From Phycomyces nitens (taxonomy: Eukaryota; Mucoromycota; Mucoromycetes; Mucorales; Phycomycetaceae), in contig JAHRBC010000008.1 of assembly GCA_022702545.1 (NCBI GenBank), positions 744,001-808,000 of the forward strand: DNA of 64,000 bases, in the 5' to 3' direction. Made by a program: the position numbers and the translations under genes. Shown piece after piece: positions 22,614 through 35,317 of the stretch (positions within the stretch are counted from its first letter, which is position 1; every line of letters starts with the position of its first letter). The notes beneath the pieces were generated by a model. The model was given only the letters and a program-made list of their open reading frames with translations, was not told the origin of the DNA and ran no database searches.

Positions 22614-23744
22614 AAAAGGAGTTATCTGTCATTATTATCATTATCATCATTACCATTATTTGTCATTTATTGCACCATAAGAATAAGAATTTTAGAGATT
22701 ATTGAGGGTTTGTATTATTTATTATATTATAATAATTCCACAACCCAAAATAATCAAGGCAATTAATTATTATTGATGGTATTTTTTATTATCCAATGGA
22801 ATATGGCTTATTGTCATTTATTTATTTAATTTTTAATATAATAATATATAAAATGTAGGACGCTTATGGTCAATTGCCAATCAATGATCGAAATCTCCGA
22901 CAAAGGTTTTACTGCGACTTCATATTCTGGAAATGTAGTTGGGTGCAGGTTCAGAGATGACTGAGCTACAACATTCCTACTTTCGAATAATTTCGTGAGA
23001 TATATGGTTTGAAAAGAGTTCAAATCTTGGGTCCTATTTATAATAAATTGCAAAAAATTAATTTAATTCTCAGATGTGACGTGTGTGACTATGATATTTG
23101 GCATGGTTTTCAAAGTGCTTTTTTATTTTATTTTATTTTATTTTATTTAATTGTTATAATTCCTCATTTATAAACATCTTTACATATACCTTTTTCTTTA
23201 ATAAAACAGCTGCAGTCTTTCTGGCAAATGTGCCCGTAGATTAGCCCTTTTTTAAAAAGGAAAGAAAAGAGTCTATTGGCAATTGGACCGCTATCAATAT
23301 TGGCTGCAAGTGAATTATTGCCCCTCCAAAGACTATCATCAGCCATTGCCATGGATACACTTGGCATTAATTTGTTACTGGTTTATCTTGCCAAAAAGAT
23401 AAAGTTTAAAAGTTGGCCTTTTTTGATTCGTTGAAAATAAAATAAAAATGGATCAAGCCAGACAAATGAAGCTTTTACATGCATGTGTATGTATGTGTGT
23501 ATGTGTATATGTGTGTATAAGTGCAAGTATTGAGTTTGGCTGCAAATCTCTATTGAATTTGTATTCTCTGTAGCTGCTGTAAATTTGTCACTCCGTAAAG
23601 TAAAATTCACCTCTTACAAAAAAAAGAGAGATATCCAGAGTGCGCGTGACGAAAGCAGTCAGACTTGCTCATCTTCCTTCTTGCTCTTTATTATATATAT
23701 ATATATACGTATATATATATTTAAGACTCTAATCTAGGCCAGCC
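22614..23744. other. Intergenic between FEN1 and UNC-50 genes
   Basis: A+T-rich, with TTTTA repeats at about 23120-23148 and TA repeats before the UNC-50 start. No coding exon recognised. Two GTGACG/GTGACT elements near 23078 are possible half-sites. Confidence 0.55.
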
Positions 23745-24921
23745 ATGTCATTGCTTCCAACCACCAATGAATATGCGTCAGGCTCTCGTCGTCAACGACG
23801 CTCATCACGTTCGATTCCCCTAATTATTCGGAGACTCTTTCGATTCCCTCAAATGGACTTTGAAGTAGGGCGACCCTGAAGATGATAATAATAATAATAA
23901 TAATAATAATAAAAGAAAAAGGATATATAAATCTGGAATAAAAAAAAAAGAAAACAAGATGGATTGACTGATTGAATCCCGATTAGTTTGCGATTTGGCA
24001 GATGGGTTACTTGCTGATTGCGCCCAGAAGAGTGTAAGAAAGAGGAATCTAAAAAGGCTAGATGGCTAATCTAAAGAGGATTGTAATTAGATACCGAAAC
24101 ATCTATTACCATAAGCGTAAGTAGGAAAACACACACACACATTGTCTGGACAATTTGTAACAGGACTGAACAGAGACCAAGAATCAATGGGCACGAGATG
24201 ATCCAGCCTTTTTGGTGCTTCTGGCATCCTTGCTGTCGCGTAAGTAAAGACCAACTGGCTGACTGAAAATAGCTTGGCTGATAAACCGCTAGTGTCTGCG
24301 GTGGCATGGGGAGTTGCGTATGGACTGGGAGCCATGGGTATTTTGAGAGCAATGCTGTTTATGGTGCTTGTTGATTTCCTTTTGGTTGGATCGCTGGTGG
24401 CTACGTTCTCCTGGTAGGTGAATAACAATAATAACGGCTTGTGAATGAACCCTTTGTATCCTGGCAGGTTTGTCACCAATCGGTTCCTGGCACACAATGC
24501 AATGGCGCATGCGGTAGAGCAAAAGGTCGAGTGGGCCTATGCATTTGACGTCCACTGCAACTCGTTCTTTCCAGTCTTCTTGGTGCTCTATGTCGTTCAA
24601 TTCTTTTTTGTGCCCTTGCTCCAGAGATCCAGCTGGATTTCAGTTGTGGTTGGGAATACGATGTACTTTGTGTCTGCGGTGTGGTATGTCTATGGGACCT
24701 TTCTGGGATACAATGGTACGTCTTTATAATGAACAATGAAGGGCAAAAGGGAGAAACAGGCTCAAATGGACGGACCTTTTTGTATGTATCTTTCAGCCCT
24801 CCCTTTTCTGGAACACACCGAGCTCTTTCTGTACCCGATCATCATTTGTATCATATTGTTCGCAGCTTCTCTTTTTGGGTTTAACATCAGCCAGTCAGTG
24901 CTTGCTTTGTATTTTGGTTAG
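23745..24921 (+). CDS. UNC50: UNC-50 homologue, Golgi/ER multi-spanning membrane protein
   Basis: Conserved inner-Golgi membrane protein implicated in receptor and vesicle trafficking. Seven exons (23745-23864, 23987-24033, 24091-24116, 24174-24239, 24293-24413, 24468-24715, 24797-24921) give 250 residues. The basic N-terminus RRQRRSSRSIPLIIRRL is followed by the family blocks QMGYLLIAPRRVYRNIYYHK, QWARDDPAFLVLL, WAYAFDVHCNSFFPVFLVLY (the EWGYAFDVHLNAF-type motif) and FGFNISQSVLALYFG at the C-terminus. Five hydrophobic segments are present. A 26-base exon 3 codes the YRNIYYHK stretch. Confidence 0.95.
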
Positions 24922-25202
24922 AAAATGGTAATACCAAAACAAAGTTGTTGCACTTCCTTGATGTAGATCAACGCAAATTATTGCTAGTTATTTTCCTCAA
25001 CAAGACATGGTCATGTCATATATGTAGCACTTTATGTACTACTGTTTACTCTCTACATTAGTACGAAAAGAACAATGGGCTCCATACACGCCTAAATCTA
25101 CTGCTCTTTCCTGTATATATTTATACTCAATCGTCTAATATTCCAATTCTAATTCTAATTCCCTTCAAACAAGCAAGTGTTCTTTTTTTTTAAAGAGAAA
25201 AA

Positions 25203-26652
25203 ATGCTCGGCGAATCTCAAGACAAAAGTGTCGCTTTTTATAATGATTACTATGCAATCGAACCTCTTCCCATACGCTCCAATGCCTGTGTCATTTGCTT
25301 GGTTTGCTTTACCTGCAACAAGGTACCCTACATTTAAAAAAGCCCAAGAGATCCACCACCAATTCATGCTCCCCCCTAGTCATCTGCTTATTAAAAACCA
25401 AATCTCTTAGACCTATGGCACCTCCCAGTGTACATGTCAGGCACAAAAACCTCGCAGGGGGAAAAGCATTCCTGTGCCTGGAATAGACTCTAGGTCAGTG
25501 AAGCTCAACAAGATGAACCCGGTCGAGAGAGGGTATGCGACCAGGTGGCTGTCTCGCCAGGCCCACCATCGTCATCTGCGTTCAAACGAGAGCAGGAACT
25601 CAAAGACCACAGTTTTCCATACCACAAACGAAGTTCCTCTCTGCAAAAAGCACTCTAGTGCGTTTTATCGCGTCCAGAAAAAGTGGAAGACTTCTCAGAA
25701 ACCAAGGAGCCGTCTTGTCAAAGAGCTCCATGCCAGCCCAGACCGTCTCCAGTCCCTATACTCTCTTCCTCTCGATCGTCCAGGTGAGTTTGTGGACGAC
25801 ATGGCCTGGCAGAGGGAAGCAGAGGCACCGGCCGTCTTTAGCATGCCTGGCTATGATACCATTGAACGGCCGCAGCATGGGTATCTTGATACTGTCTTAT
25901 CGCATGACTCTGAGGCTGTTCCCAAAAGGCACGATTCTGATGACCATCAGTATCTCTATCCTCTGCCCTCGACCCATTTCGATCACTCTCATTTCCACCC
26001 CATCTCCACCTCCACTTCCACTTCCACCTCTAGCTACCAGGTCTTTCGTCATGACTACTCCCCAGACTCACCACAGTTGCCCTTTTTCTCTCCAACTGTG
26101 CCTCAATTGAATGCCAACAAGAAGATGTGTGTGAATTATCCAGACCTGTATCAGCCAAGCCAAAATCTCACAGTTCATGAAACCGTCCGACCTCTACGCC
26201 TTCCTAGTCTAGATAGCCACTCGTTTCTCCAACCACACCAATCTGTCCTGAGCCCCCTCCAGATCCAAACCGTGACCCTTCGCAATATCCCACTCCATTC
26301 CCCCCCTCATGGCCTTAGACTCCAGCCAATTCCCTCTGCTATGGGCGATACCTATATCGGCCTCCTGGTCCACAACCTATCAATCAGTCCCCAGTTTACG
26401 TTTCGAGATCTATTGAAACAGCTTCACGGCACTGACGCCAGAATTCCCAATGGAAGAAGACTCGTGTTTACTAATCGAGAAATGGATCGTCAGTTCCCTA
26501 TCGACTATCCTATTCGCCAAGTCATCCCTTACCCACATTCAACGCACATGGAATTCCTGCTCGGATACGACGACGAGTCCTGTACGATTGACTGGCAAGT
26601 GCTACAGGACAGACAAGAGGTCGACAAACGACGCAATAGTCTGCCTCAGTAA
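25203..26652 (+). CDS. Unrecognised protein with N-terminal Cys cluster, about 453 residues
   Basis: I do not recognise this protein. Two exons (25203-25322 and 25411-26652) join at residue 40/41 and make one long frame. Residues about 28-51 hold CVICLVCFTC then, across the intron, QCTC: a C-x2-C-x2-C-x2-C-x8-C-x-C cluster that could bind zinc or be lipidated. A basic stretch (RGYATRWLSRQAHHRHLRS) follows, then a long Ser/Thr/Pro/His-rich middle, and a C-terminal section of about 110 residues (from MGDTYIGLLVHNLSIS through IDWQVLQDRQEVDKRRN) that looks folded. Transcript-style spacing, codon use and the lone second exon of 1.2 kb make it genuine; without the intron the frame stops after four codons. 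Confidence 0.7.
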
Positions 26653-27090
26653 GACTATCCTGCACTCTTATGAACATTCTTTTTATCTTTTTTAAAAAAC
26701 CAATGGCTCACACAGCCTGTACTATGCCCTTTCTCAATTGTTCATTTTATTTTATTATTATTTTTATTATCATTATTTTCGCTTTTTTTTTCATGTTACT
26801 TAATTTTGATTTCTGTTTTGCTTTCAAGAGATAAATAGACCATTTAAAGAGGTCCTTTCATGCTTTCTTTATATATTTTTCAAGCGATATTAATATATAA
26901 TCGACAATGAACCCACCCATAAATTATTATCCTTTTTTTCACAAGAGAAAAAAATAATTGCTTATATATATATATATACATGTATATGTATTTGTATATT
27001 TGTTGGAAAAAAGAAATTGTACAAAAAGGTAATAAGCCAAATAAATTAAAAAATAAAATTCAGTCTAATGAACATTGGGATTGATTTGGA
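26653..27090. other. Intergenic, convergent 3' flanks
   Basis: A+T-rich sequence between two convergent genes, with several ATT and TA tracts. Nothing else seen. Confidence 0.55.
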
Positions 27091-29283
27091 TTATAATGGC
27101 TGGCTGTCTATAGAAATATCCACTTTATCTTCATCCTCATTGCCTTGAATGTGTCTGGAACTACCTTCTGTAATCACAATACTCTTTACGTTTCCAAACC
27201 GCAGTCCATCACAGTAATTTGCTGGGAAATGGTCATTGACAAAAAACGGAAACAGGACACGAAAGGCGACTTTCAGGATAGATTCCTTGGGCAATCTTCG
27301 GATGACACTTGAGTTCAAGAGACCCGAAAGATGGAGAAAGGAAATTGGTCTAACGGGAACAGGGTCGTTTGTATGAGGATTTGGTGGGTAGAAAGTGATG
27401 TTGTAGTCTGCACTGATAAACACAAGTGTGCCAGGAGGAGTGCTACATGATCAATAGAATTGATGAGTTGGTGTGTATAACAAGACATATTGATACTTTA
27501 CTAATAATCATTCCACCATGGGATGCGAGCCACAATGTCTACAAGGCAATGCACAGTGAGTGGTGCGTTCAAGCTACACAAGACACATGTAGAGGATGTA
27601 CTACATACCATTGTTGTAAGCATGGTGAAAGATTTTGCTTGACATTTGGGAGCTGAATACTCGAGAGAATTCTTCGTCGCCTACACGAGGTTGTCCATAT
27701 GTATAGAGACCAGCAAAGTGTTCAAGAAGAGGGCTTTCAGACTGCATCATCTTTGCCAAGAAAACTATAAAGCAATTTTAAATATGGATGAGTATCAATA
27801 TATATATATACATATATGGTATAATTGGGATATCTTACTTGTCGCAAGGGCACCTCCTAGAGAATGACCAGTGATATAGAGTCTCTTCTTTCCGGGCTTT
27901 CTGAGCGTATCAGTGTTGTCGATACCAGTGAATGGAGAGAGCTTATCATCCCGGCCCTCTCTTCTTAGTCTAGGCTGCTCACACAGATTTATGATCCAAT
28001 TCTCTGCCTGGGCATACATGCTATGACTTCTGATATCCGTGTCGTGGCCCATCCAGCTACTGTCAATAGGATCCACAACATGGCGGAACATATGAAGAGA
28101 CATGAACTTTATAACATTCTTTAATGCCGTGACAGCAGACGAGATGGTTCTGTACAAGGAAGCCCCACTCAATTCAATGTGAAGAGTGATTCCAGAGCCG
28201 TTTGTAGCAGGTTCTTCTGTTTCGGTACGTGGTGCGGGTTCTCCCATTGCATTCCAAAATCCCTCGTGAACTCTGCCCATACTTGTGGTGGGTGAATTGA
28301 TGGGTTTGGTATCGACTCTCAGGTTGGTGACAAAGTTTTGCATGTTGAGAGGATTGGTTCTATAGAAGCCAGTTAGTGCCTTGGTTTCTAATTCTCCAAC
28401 TTACCCTCTAAAAACCAGCATGATATCGTCTTCTTTTTCAACAATAAACGCACAAATGTTCTTTTAAAGAAGATGGTTGATTTAGTTGACCTAATCTTGA
28501 ATGCATTATTAGATTACCTTGTACGCCATGGGTTTAAATGTATTCTCAACGTCAAAGCCAGCCTTTTCGAGTTCGTATTTGATGAGGTCAATGTCTTCAT
28601 ATACCAGTTTGCTAGCGGATGCTAGCGTGTATGCAAGAGGCTGCGAATACTTTGGACGCTGTAGATTGTTAGCAAAGGATCCCTTTGTGTCGTCTGATTC
28701 CAAGGTTCGCTTCTTGAGATTAAACTGTTCGCTGTTCTCCAAACAAGGCGCTTGAGGAATTGTGGGATCGAATAAATCAAAGTTGGGATCAGATGCATTA
28801 CAGACGGCTGCAGACACAAGATGTAGATTAATAAAACAGAAAGAAGAAGAAAAGATGCGCGTTATTCGGTTTGTGCTTACATATATAACGTTGCGATGCA
28901 TGTTTTCCAACAAATCGGCCGAGAAAAGAGCGGATCAGTCGATCGCTCATGATTATGAACATGAAACATGTGAAGAATGAGACGCGAATGGCTAGAGAGA
29001 AACATGGACCCAAGATCTTGCTTCTGGCCAGCTTTCTGGCTATCGGGGCAAGCAAATGGTTGAACTTTGTGAGGAACGAAAAGATATAAGTAGTTCCATG
29101 CCGCAAGGTCTGGTAACCTATAAAGATGGCAATGAACAGCCCAAACACAAAAAAGGAAGAGCTGTAGAGTAGGTAGGCAACATAGTTGCGGCCCTTTCGG
29201 TAGAGATGGTAGCCAAATAATGATGGTAAGACAGATATTACGGCTGAAGAGCCAAAATATATCTTGTTTGCTGTGGCTCCCAT
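27091..29283 (-). CDS. Membrane-anchored class 3 (Lipase_3) triacylglycerol lipase-like
   Basis: Serine lipase with an N-terminal membrane region. Minus-strand protein begins MGATANKIYFGSSAVISVLP with two or three hydrophobic segments in the first 130 residues (AYLLYSSSFFVFGLFIAIFI is one). The lipase domain follows in several exons: LASASKLVYEDIDLI, IVEKEDDIMLVFRGT (oxyanion strand), GRVHEGFWNAMGE, then the nucleophile elbow GHSLGGALA. Further on GLYTYGQPRVGDEEF, DIVARIPWWNDY (the Asp) and NDHFPANYCDGLR (the His) complete the triad. The Asp codon is made across an intron. A long insert between FWNAMGE and the elbow is rich in Thr, Glu and basic residues. Class 3 lipases with such membrane anchors act on membrane or lipid-droplet glycerolipids in other fungi; the substrate here is inferred only. 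Confidence 0.9.
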
Positions 29284-32200
29284 TGAGAGAGTGTTGTGGT
29301 TTTTTTTAAAAAAAAAAAAGTTGGAAAGGAAATGCTTTTGGTATCTTAAAGACGTATATATTTGAGATCACGTGAATATGTAAAGACAGGCAATGATGAT
29401 ATTGTTCAAGAGTGTCTTCATGTGCAATTAAAGTTAAATATTATTATTACTAAAATTATTATCTACTGTTTCCATGGTGATTTATCGTACAAGTTGATTT
29501 GACTTGTGAATTCGAGAACCCAAAGTTTGGATTTCCTGTTTCGGTACCTGGGAAAAAACATTTTGCACATGTGATTGTTTAAATCCAAATACAATTAGAC
29601 ATTCTTTCTTGGCCATGGTCCAAAGGCATATTGTCCTAAAGACATCAATTGGGTGTTTGTTTTACATGTTATATAAGGTGGCTTATTTAATTTGAGGTTT
29701 TTCTCGAAACCAAGGAGATGATGTGATGATGACCTTGTAATCTCCAAAGATTCCTTTGGTTGAAATGTCCAAACAAACCAAAAAAAAAAAAAAGAAAGTC
29801 AGTTTAGACTTTTGGATACCAATGACCAAAATAGTCAAAATTACAAGACATTCTTAAGAAGAAGAAAAAAAGCTTCTTTTGTTTTTCTTTTTCTTGAAAG
29901 CAATGTGCCAAGATACCTGGTTAGACCATAAGATCCTTATTTTATTTTTAATATAAAGAGTATAATTATAAAGTGAATACAAGCATTGACCGATTTTCGA
30001 CAATCTAATACCGATCAAGTAATATCTAGATCTCAATATTCCTGAAAGATAGTCTATTGTCCCCCCTTTTTTTTCTTAATTGAATAAGAAAAGACATAAA
30101 ACACTTAACAAGTGTCACAATTGGCACAAAGTATGGACCAAAAGTGTCAAGCTTGATATTATAATTCTTTTTGGAAAAATTAATTATTACTATGATGCCC
30201 CAACCTTGAGAAATTGGGGAAAAGTAGTCAGAGGGCACGATTCAATCGCAATTGAACAAGAAACACTTGGTACAGATAATGTTTTGATGTTATTGTTTTT
30301 ATAAACATATAGGTATAAATGCCTTTTTTCTTTTTCTTTTTGCTGCCCCAGAATGACTTATTGCTATGGCTGTATGTCATCAATTATCTTGATGAATGAT
30401 GTCATTTTACCAAGATCTAACAATTGAATTATTAAAAAAAAACAAGAAAACAGTTATTGTCTTGGCAGTAAAAATACGTGTTATTATAATTGATACAGAT
30501 ATAGTATAACATTAGATGTTGTGGGACATGCCAAAAGTAACAATGCCCAGAAATGTATGCTATATTCTGCAATCTAAAATTCCGTTTTTTCTCGCTTTTG
30601 GACATTATTTTCTGCATGATTAATTAATTGAGCTTTCATGCATTATAAAAGTTTTTTTTTGTGTGCGTGTGTGCATAGAGAGAGCTATCTAGAGAGAGAG
30701 CTATTTAGAGGTACTATTATAGTTGTATAATAGCTAATTTGAATTATATCCTATTTTATTAGTAACTTACAATGGTATATTAAACAAGCTTCAATTATAT
30801 TGCTGCATTTAACAAACCAAAGGGTACAAATGGTTAAAGGTGCTTATAAATAGAATGGGAAAAATGCTCATTGGTTAACAGCTCTTTACATAAAGATAGT
30901 ATATGAACCCCAATTACATCAAATGTTAATCATTTGCGATCTTTCTTTAAACCACCAATTCAATTCATAGAACGCATTGGTTGACTATAATGTCGAACAA
31001 TGCCAAGAAAAAATTGGTCAATACAGACGCGATAGACTAGTGGATATGCAGATGGGTATTCTTGTTTGAATTGGTGCATATCTTGTACATTTCGACTGTT
31101 TAGCTATTGAGTTTTGGATTGTTACATTTGTGTATTAGAAAGTTGTACAACAATTCTCGAGCCTTTAAATTGGTTATATGGACAGTATTAACAATAAATA
31201 AAAAAAAGGATGGTCTTTTAGGAGTGAATATTCAATTGCCCAACCATCTGGCTCCTTTAACTCTTGATGTTTATAACATGGATTAGGGACCAGATGGGAT
31301 TGTTTGGTCTCAATTCAAATTACCTTTCAACCCTGCCAACTGTCTTTCGGAGTATAAACAAAACGTCGTGTCCATCCAAGAACCATTCCAATGATGGTAA
31401 AAGATTTTTCTTCTGATTACTAGAATTGTATTTTTTAAACTGACATAAGTGCAAAGCTGGACCAAAAAAACCGTGCTGGATTTCCAAAGAATTATTGGTT
31501 TGTTTGGACGGTACTAGCCAAATGTACATCGAAATAACCATTTCTATTGGTCAATAGTGTTATTCCATCCGACTTATTGGATCGGGTATATTTTTCTTTT
31601 TCATTTGGCTTCTTGTGTGATAGGAGTAATTATTGGGGTTCAGATCAGGTTTATTTTAGTAATAAACGAACTATCGGTACCATTCGTTCACTATCTCTAT
31701 ATAAAAGTCTGGTTAGCAAATACCTCTTTCTTATTTATGGAAAACCTATATTTCAATAGCTTATAATCCAAAACCCCCTTTTTTAAAAAAGAAAAAGAGT
31801 TGGTAAAAAAGATAATCACCAAGGCAACAATAGCGCGTAAAAAATAAAGGCAAGACATGATCCTCTCGTTTAGCACGTAATGTTTAGGTGCTAAAACACT
31901 TACCCATGTTATTTTCCTGAAATAAACACTCTAGACAAAGCCAAACTTTTGACAGCGATATTAATTCAATTTAGATAAACCGAGGATTCATAAAACAATG
32001 GTAAATATTAACCCAAAGAACAAGCCATTTAAAATTGAAATAGGACAGATACCCTATACATACACCTGTCGTTTCAAAACAAAAATAAACAATACACCTG
32101 TCCCAAAGTCGAGGACTTTTAAAGGTCGCCTTTTTTTTTTCGCAATACTACCATCACCGGCCATTAATGACTAGATTGCCAAGGAGTAATCTGATGATTA

Positions 32201-35200
32201 TACCAAAAAAAAAAAAGAGAGAGAGTTCGAAAATCGTAGCAATGGTATCGTATGTCCAGAAAGTTGAAGGAACAAGGTCCCCAGAGCCAGGTATCGATTG
32301 ACTGTCATAGAGGCGCTTTAAGATGCGGGAAAATATATATCAAACCCCAAGGCTGCTGTTTTGTTTTTATGTTTAGTATTTTTGCTGTTATTTTTCTCTT
32401 AAAAATACAAGTCATTTATAAAGTTATTTGATTTATTTACTTTATTTTTCTCATGTGGTTTTAATAAGAATAACAGTAGCGACAGTGATATTGGGAATAA
32501 TGAGAGTGTTGATGAAAACTAGCCTTTGGTTTCGAATATATCTTTGGCGACAAGCGACTATATCTTGCAACCATGTTTTTTTCTTTATTTGTGAAGACTA
32601 CTTATAATGGTGTACACTCGAGCCAATAGCAATCTGTTTCACGTAATCTTTAACGTAATTTTCCTTTTTTGTTCTAGTATTCATGTACCGAGATGCAGTT
32701 TCCCTTTTGACCCAACTGTTGAACAGACACGCTTATTTATTGGGGCCATACATGTATACATGTATAGATGTACAAATATATGTATATGTTGTATAGCAAA
32801 AAGGAGTCTAGTATCCTTTGATTATGTACAAGAAATACAAATCAAAGAATTAAATTTATTTGCTTTTATCATTACATGTGTATTTTATCATTACATGTGT
32901 ATTTTATCATTTACAGTTATAGTTAAATATTCTCAACCTCCTATTTAAAACCGTGTAAACCAAGTTGCATAAAGGCCCATTATTTACAATTCGCCATGGC
33001 CAGACGTACCCCAACGTGCCCCAACGTGACTTTTTGATATGGAGATGCGACTATTGCCAAGTCGCGAATATCTCTGAATAAGTAGAAGAAATAAAGACTT
33101 CTTTATCAATCAAGTGTAACAAAGAAAAAAAAATTGTAGTTGAATAGTAAATAAAACAAACCCTGCTCTTTCCCCTCCCCCTTATTTTTTCTATTTACCT
33201 AGGGCACCTAATCTTACTATTTTGCCTAAAGGAACCTTGTATGAATAAACTAGTTTTCGTGTAATTTTATTTTGACTTGAAATATATCAATCATTCATTC
33301 TATAAAAGCAGAATAGACTCTTATTCCTTTTCGATCTGGATACTTCTCCCTTGTTATCTTGTTTGTTTTTCTATTCTTGTAAGATACTCCCAATCAACCT
33401 CCGTCTGTCAATACAGTTTGAACGCCTTGTAATTAGATTTAGCTCAATTTATTTTTAACTATGACGGTTAAACATTAGACTCAATGCTGATTAATAGGAC
33501 GTGATGAATAGTGCTTACAAGATAATCCTAAAAGCACCCCATGTAGGACAGCGGAGTGTACCAAACAAGAGTGCCTTTCACATTCTCCATATTGACAAAC
33601 GTGTTTTCCCTTTCTAACAAGTAAAAAGAAAGAAAGAAAGAAATATAGAAAGGATGATACAACGTTCAAAGATGGTTTGAATGCACAGCCTTTATGTTTT
33701 GTTTCCCTTGTCCTATACCCTCCACCAAAACCTCTGTATGCTTTTATTACTAGTATCTTTGATAATAGTTGGCGAATTAGACTAGATCATATTACATCAA
33801 CTAGAAATTATTATTATTATTATTATTATTATTAAAATAAATATAAAGTATAATCGGTAATACTATTCAAATAGTATCTTTAGCCGGAGCGTGCATTCCG
33901 TTTCAGTATCCTCCCCAAAAGAGCCAGGCTTTGATAAACAATTACAAGGGTGACACGAAAGGAGCGTTATTTAAGCTTATGTGTATATTTTGGGCAACAA
34001 TCAATAAGCATTTTAGCCCAATAGTCATCAAATACACAAAAAAAGAAAAAAAAAGTTGATCTGAACGATCAAAGCCACAATGAAATAGAGAAAAATTTGT
34101 ATAGATTTGATATGTATTTTCTCAAACATAGCTGGTCTTTTGAATAATCTGGTCATGGGAAATCTCTTTTTCTTTTTGGCGAGTTGGTCTTGAGGTTTCT
34201 CAAAGAGGCCTGGAAGTGCATATTGATACATAAAAAGTGTTTAGGATATATATTATGGTTATGGTTATGGCTATTATTGGCTTTGTATCTCAAAACACGC
34301 TTGAGACTCCCAGAAACCTTTTTGATCGAATGTAGGCTAGCACGACCATGCATCTTTGCCTTTCTCAAGGTTCTAGTTTTGATAGAGATGTACTACCACT
34401 CTGAGCTTGAGATATATAAAAAAAGAAACCACAAGTTTTTATTTATTTATTTCTAATGAATTTGGTGGAAATAAAGTTAAGAACACGTCCAGGGTTTTTG
34501 AATGCATTTTCCGATATATATATTTTTTAATTATTTTGGGCTGGGTATAAATGGATGCACGTAAAGAAGAGGACGTGCATTTGGGGTGGCTAAGGTATAG
34601 TGGTGCAAATAAAATACCAAAAACATTCTATACACGCAATATCGATATTTCCAAGAGAACAAAATTTTCCCCAGATATTTGGGACAGGTGACATGGTTTA
34701 TTATATAAAAACGGTTGCTAATGGCAATATTCCAACATGCTTAATTAGCAATGGAACAAAACAATTCTTGGGGGGTATATAAAATTGTCAATGGCTGAAA
34801 TATCGATATTTAAATAAATAAATAAAAATAAAATCTGGTCTGCAATTATATAAATAAATTTCCAATAAATAAATATTTATTTATTTATATTCAAATAGAT
34901 TATCGTACAACAGATCGATTACAGAAGGTTTGGGATTTTTGAACGGTCAAAAAGAAATAAGAAAAACTTGTTTCTTCTTCTTCAAGGCTCTATACTAAAT
35001 GGACCTTGTCGTGTTCTATAGCCTTCTGTTGTATTCTGTTGTATTCCATGATATTCTTTTCTTTTGTACTCTTTTGTGTATTTTCTATACAATCTTTAAT
35101 GATCTTGGAATGACAAAAGTATATTTGAGAAAGACAGAATAGTTGTAAATTTCGGAGTCTTTGGACAGAATTATTACTAAATATACGAATACACACACAT

Positions 35201-35286
35201 ACACACAGATATATTCTTGTGATTGACTTGCATTTCCATTCCAGACAATCGAAAGATATAAAAGATCAAGTAGATGCTATTTAATA

Positions 35287-35317
<31 letters not shown>

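Noticed and set aside
31009..31080. Possible tRNA-like text GACTAGTGGATATGCAGATGGG
   Set aside because: No TTCGANTC-type T-loop or paired acceptor stem could be found around it.
32607..32948. 113-codon frame in the gene desert
   Set aside because: Composition is Ile/Cys/Phe-rich low complexity and it covers the tandem repeat. No similarity recognised.
34184..34456. 90-codon hydrophobic frame in the gene desert
   Set aside because: Low complexity (LWLWLWLLLALYL), with an equally open frame on the opposite strand.
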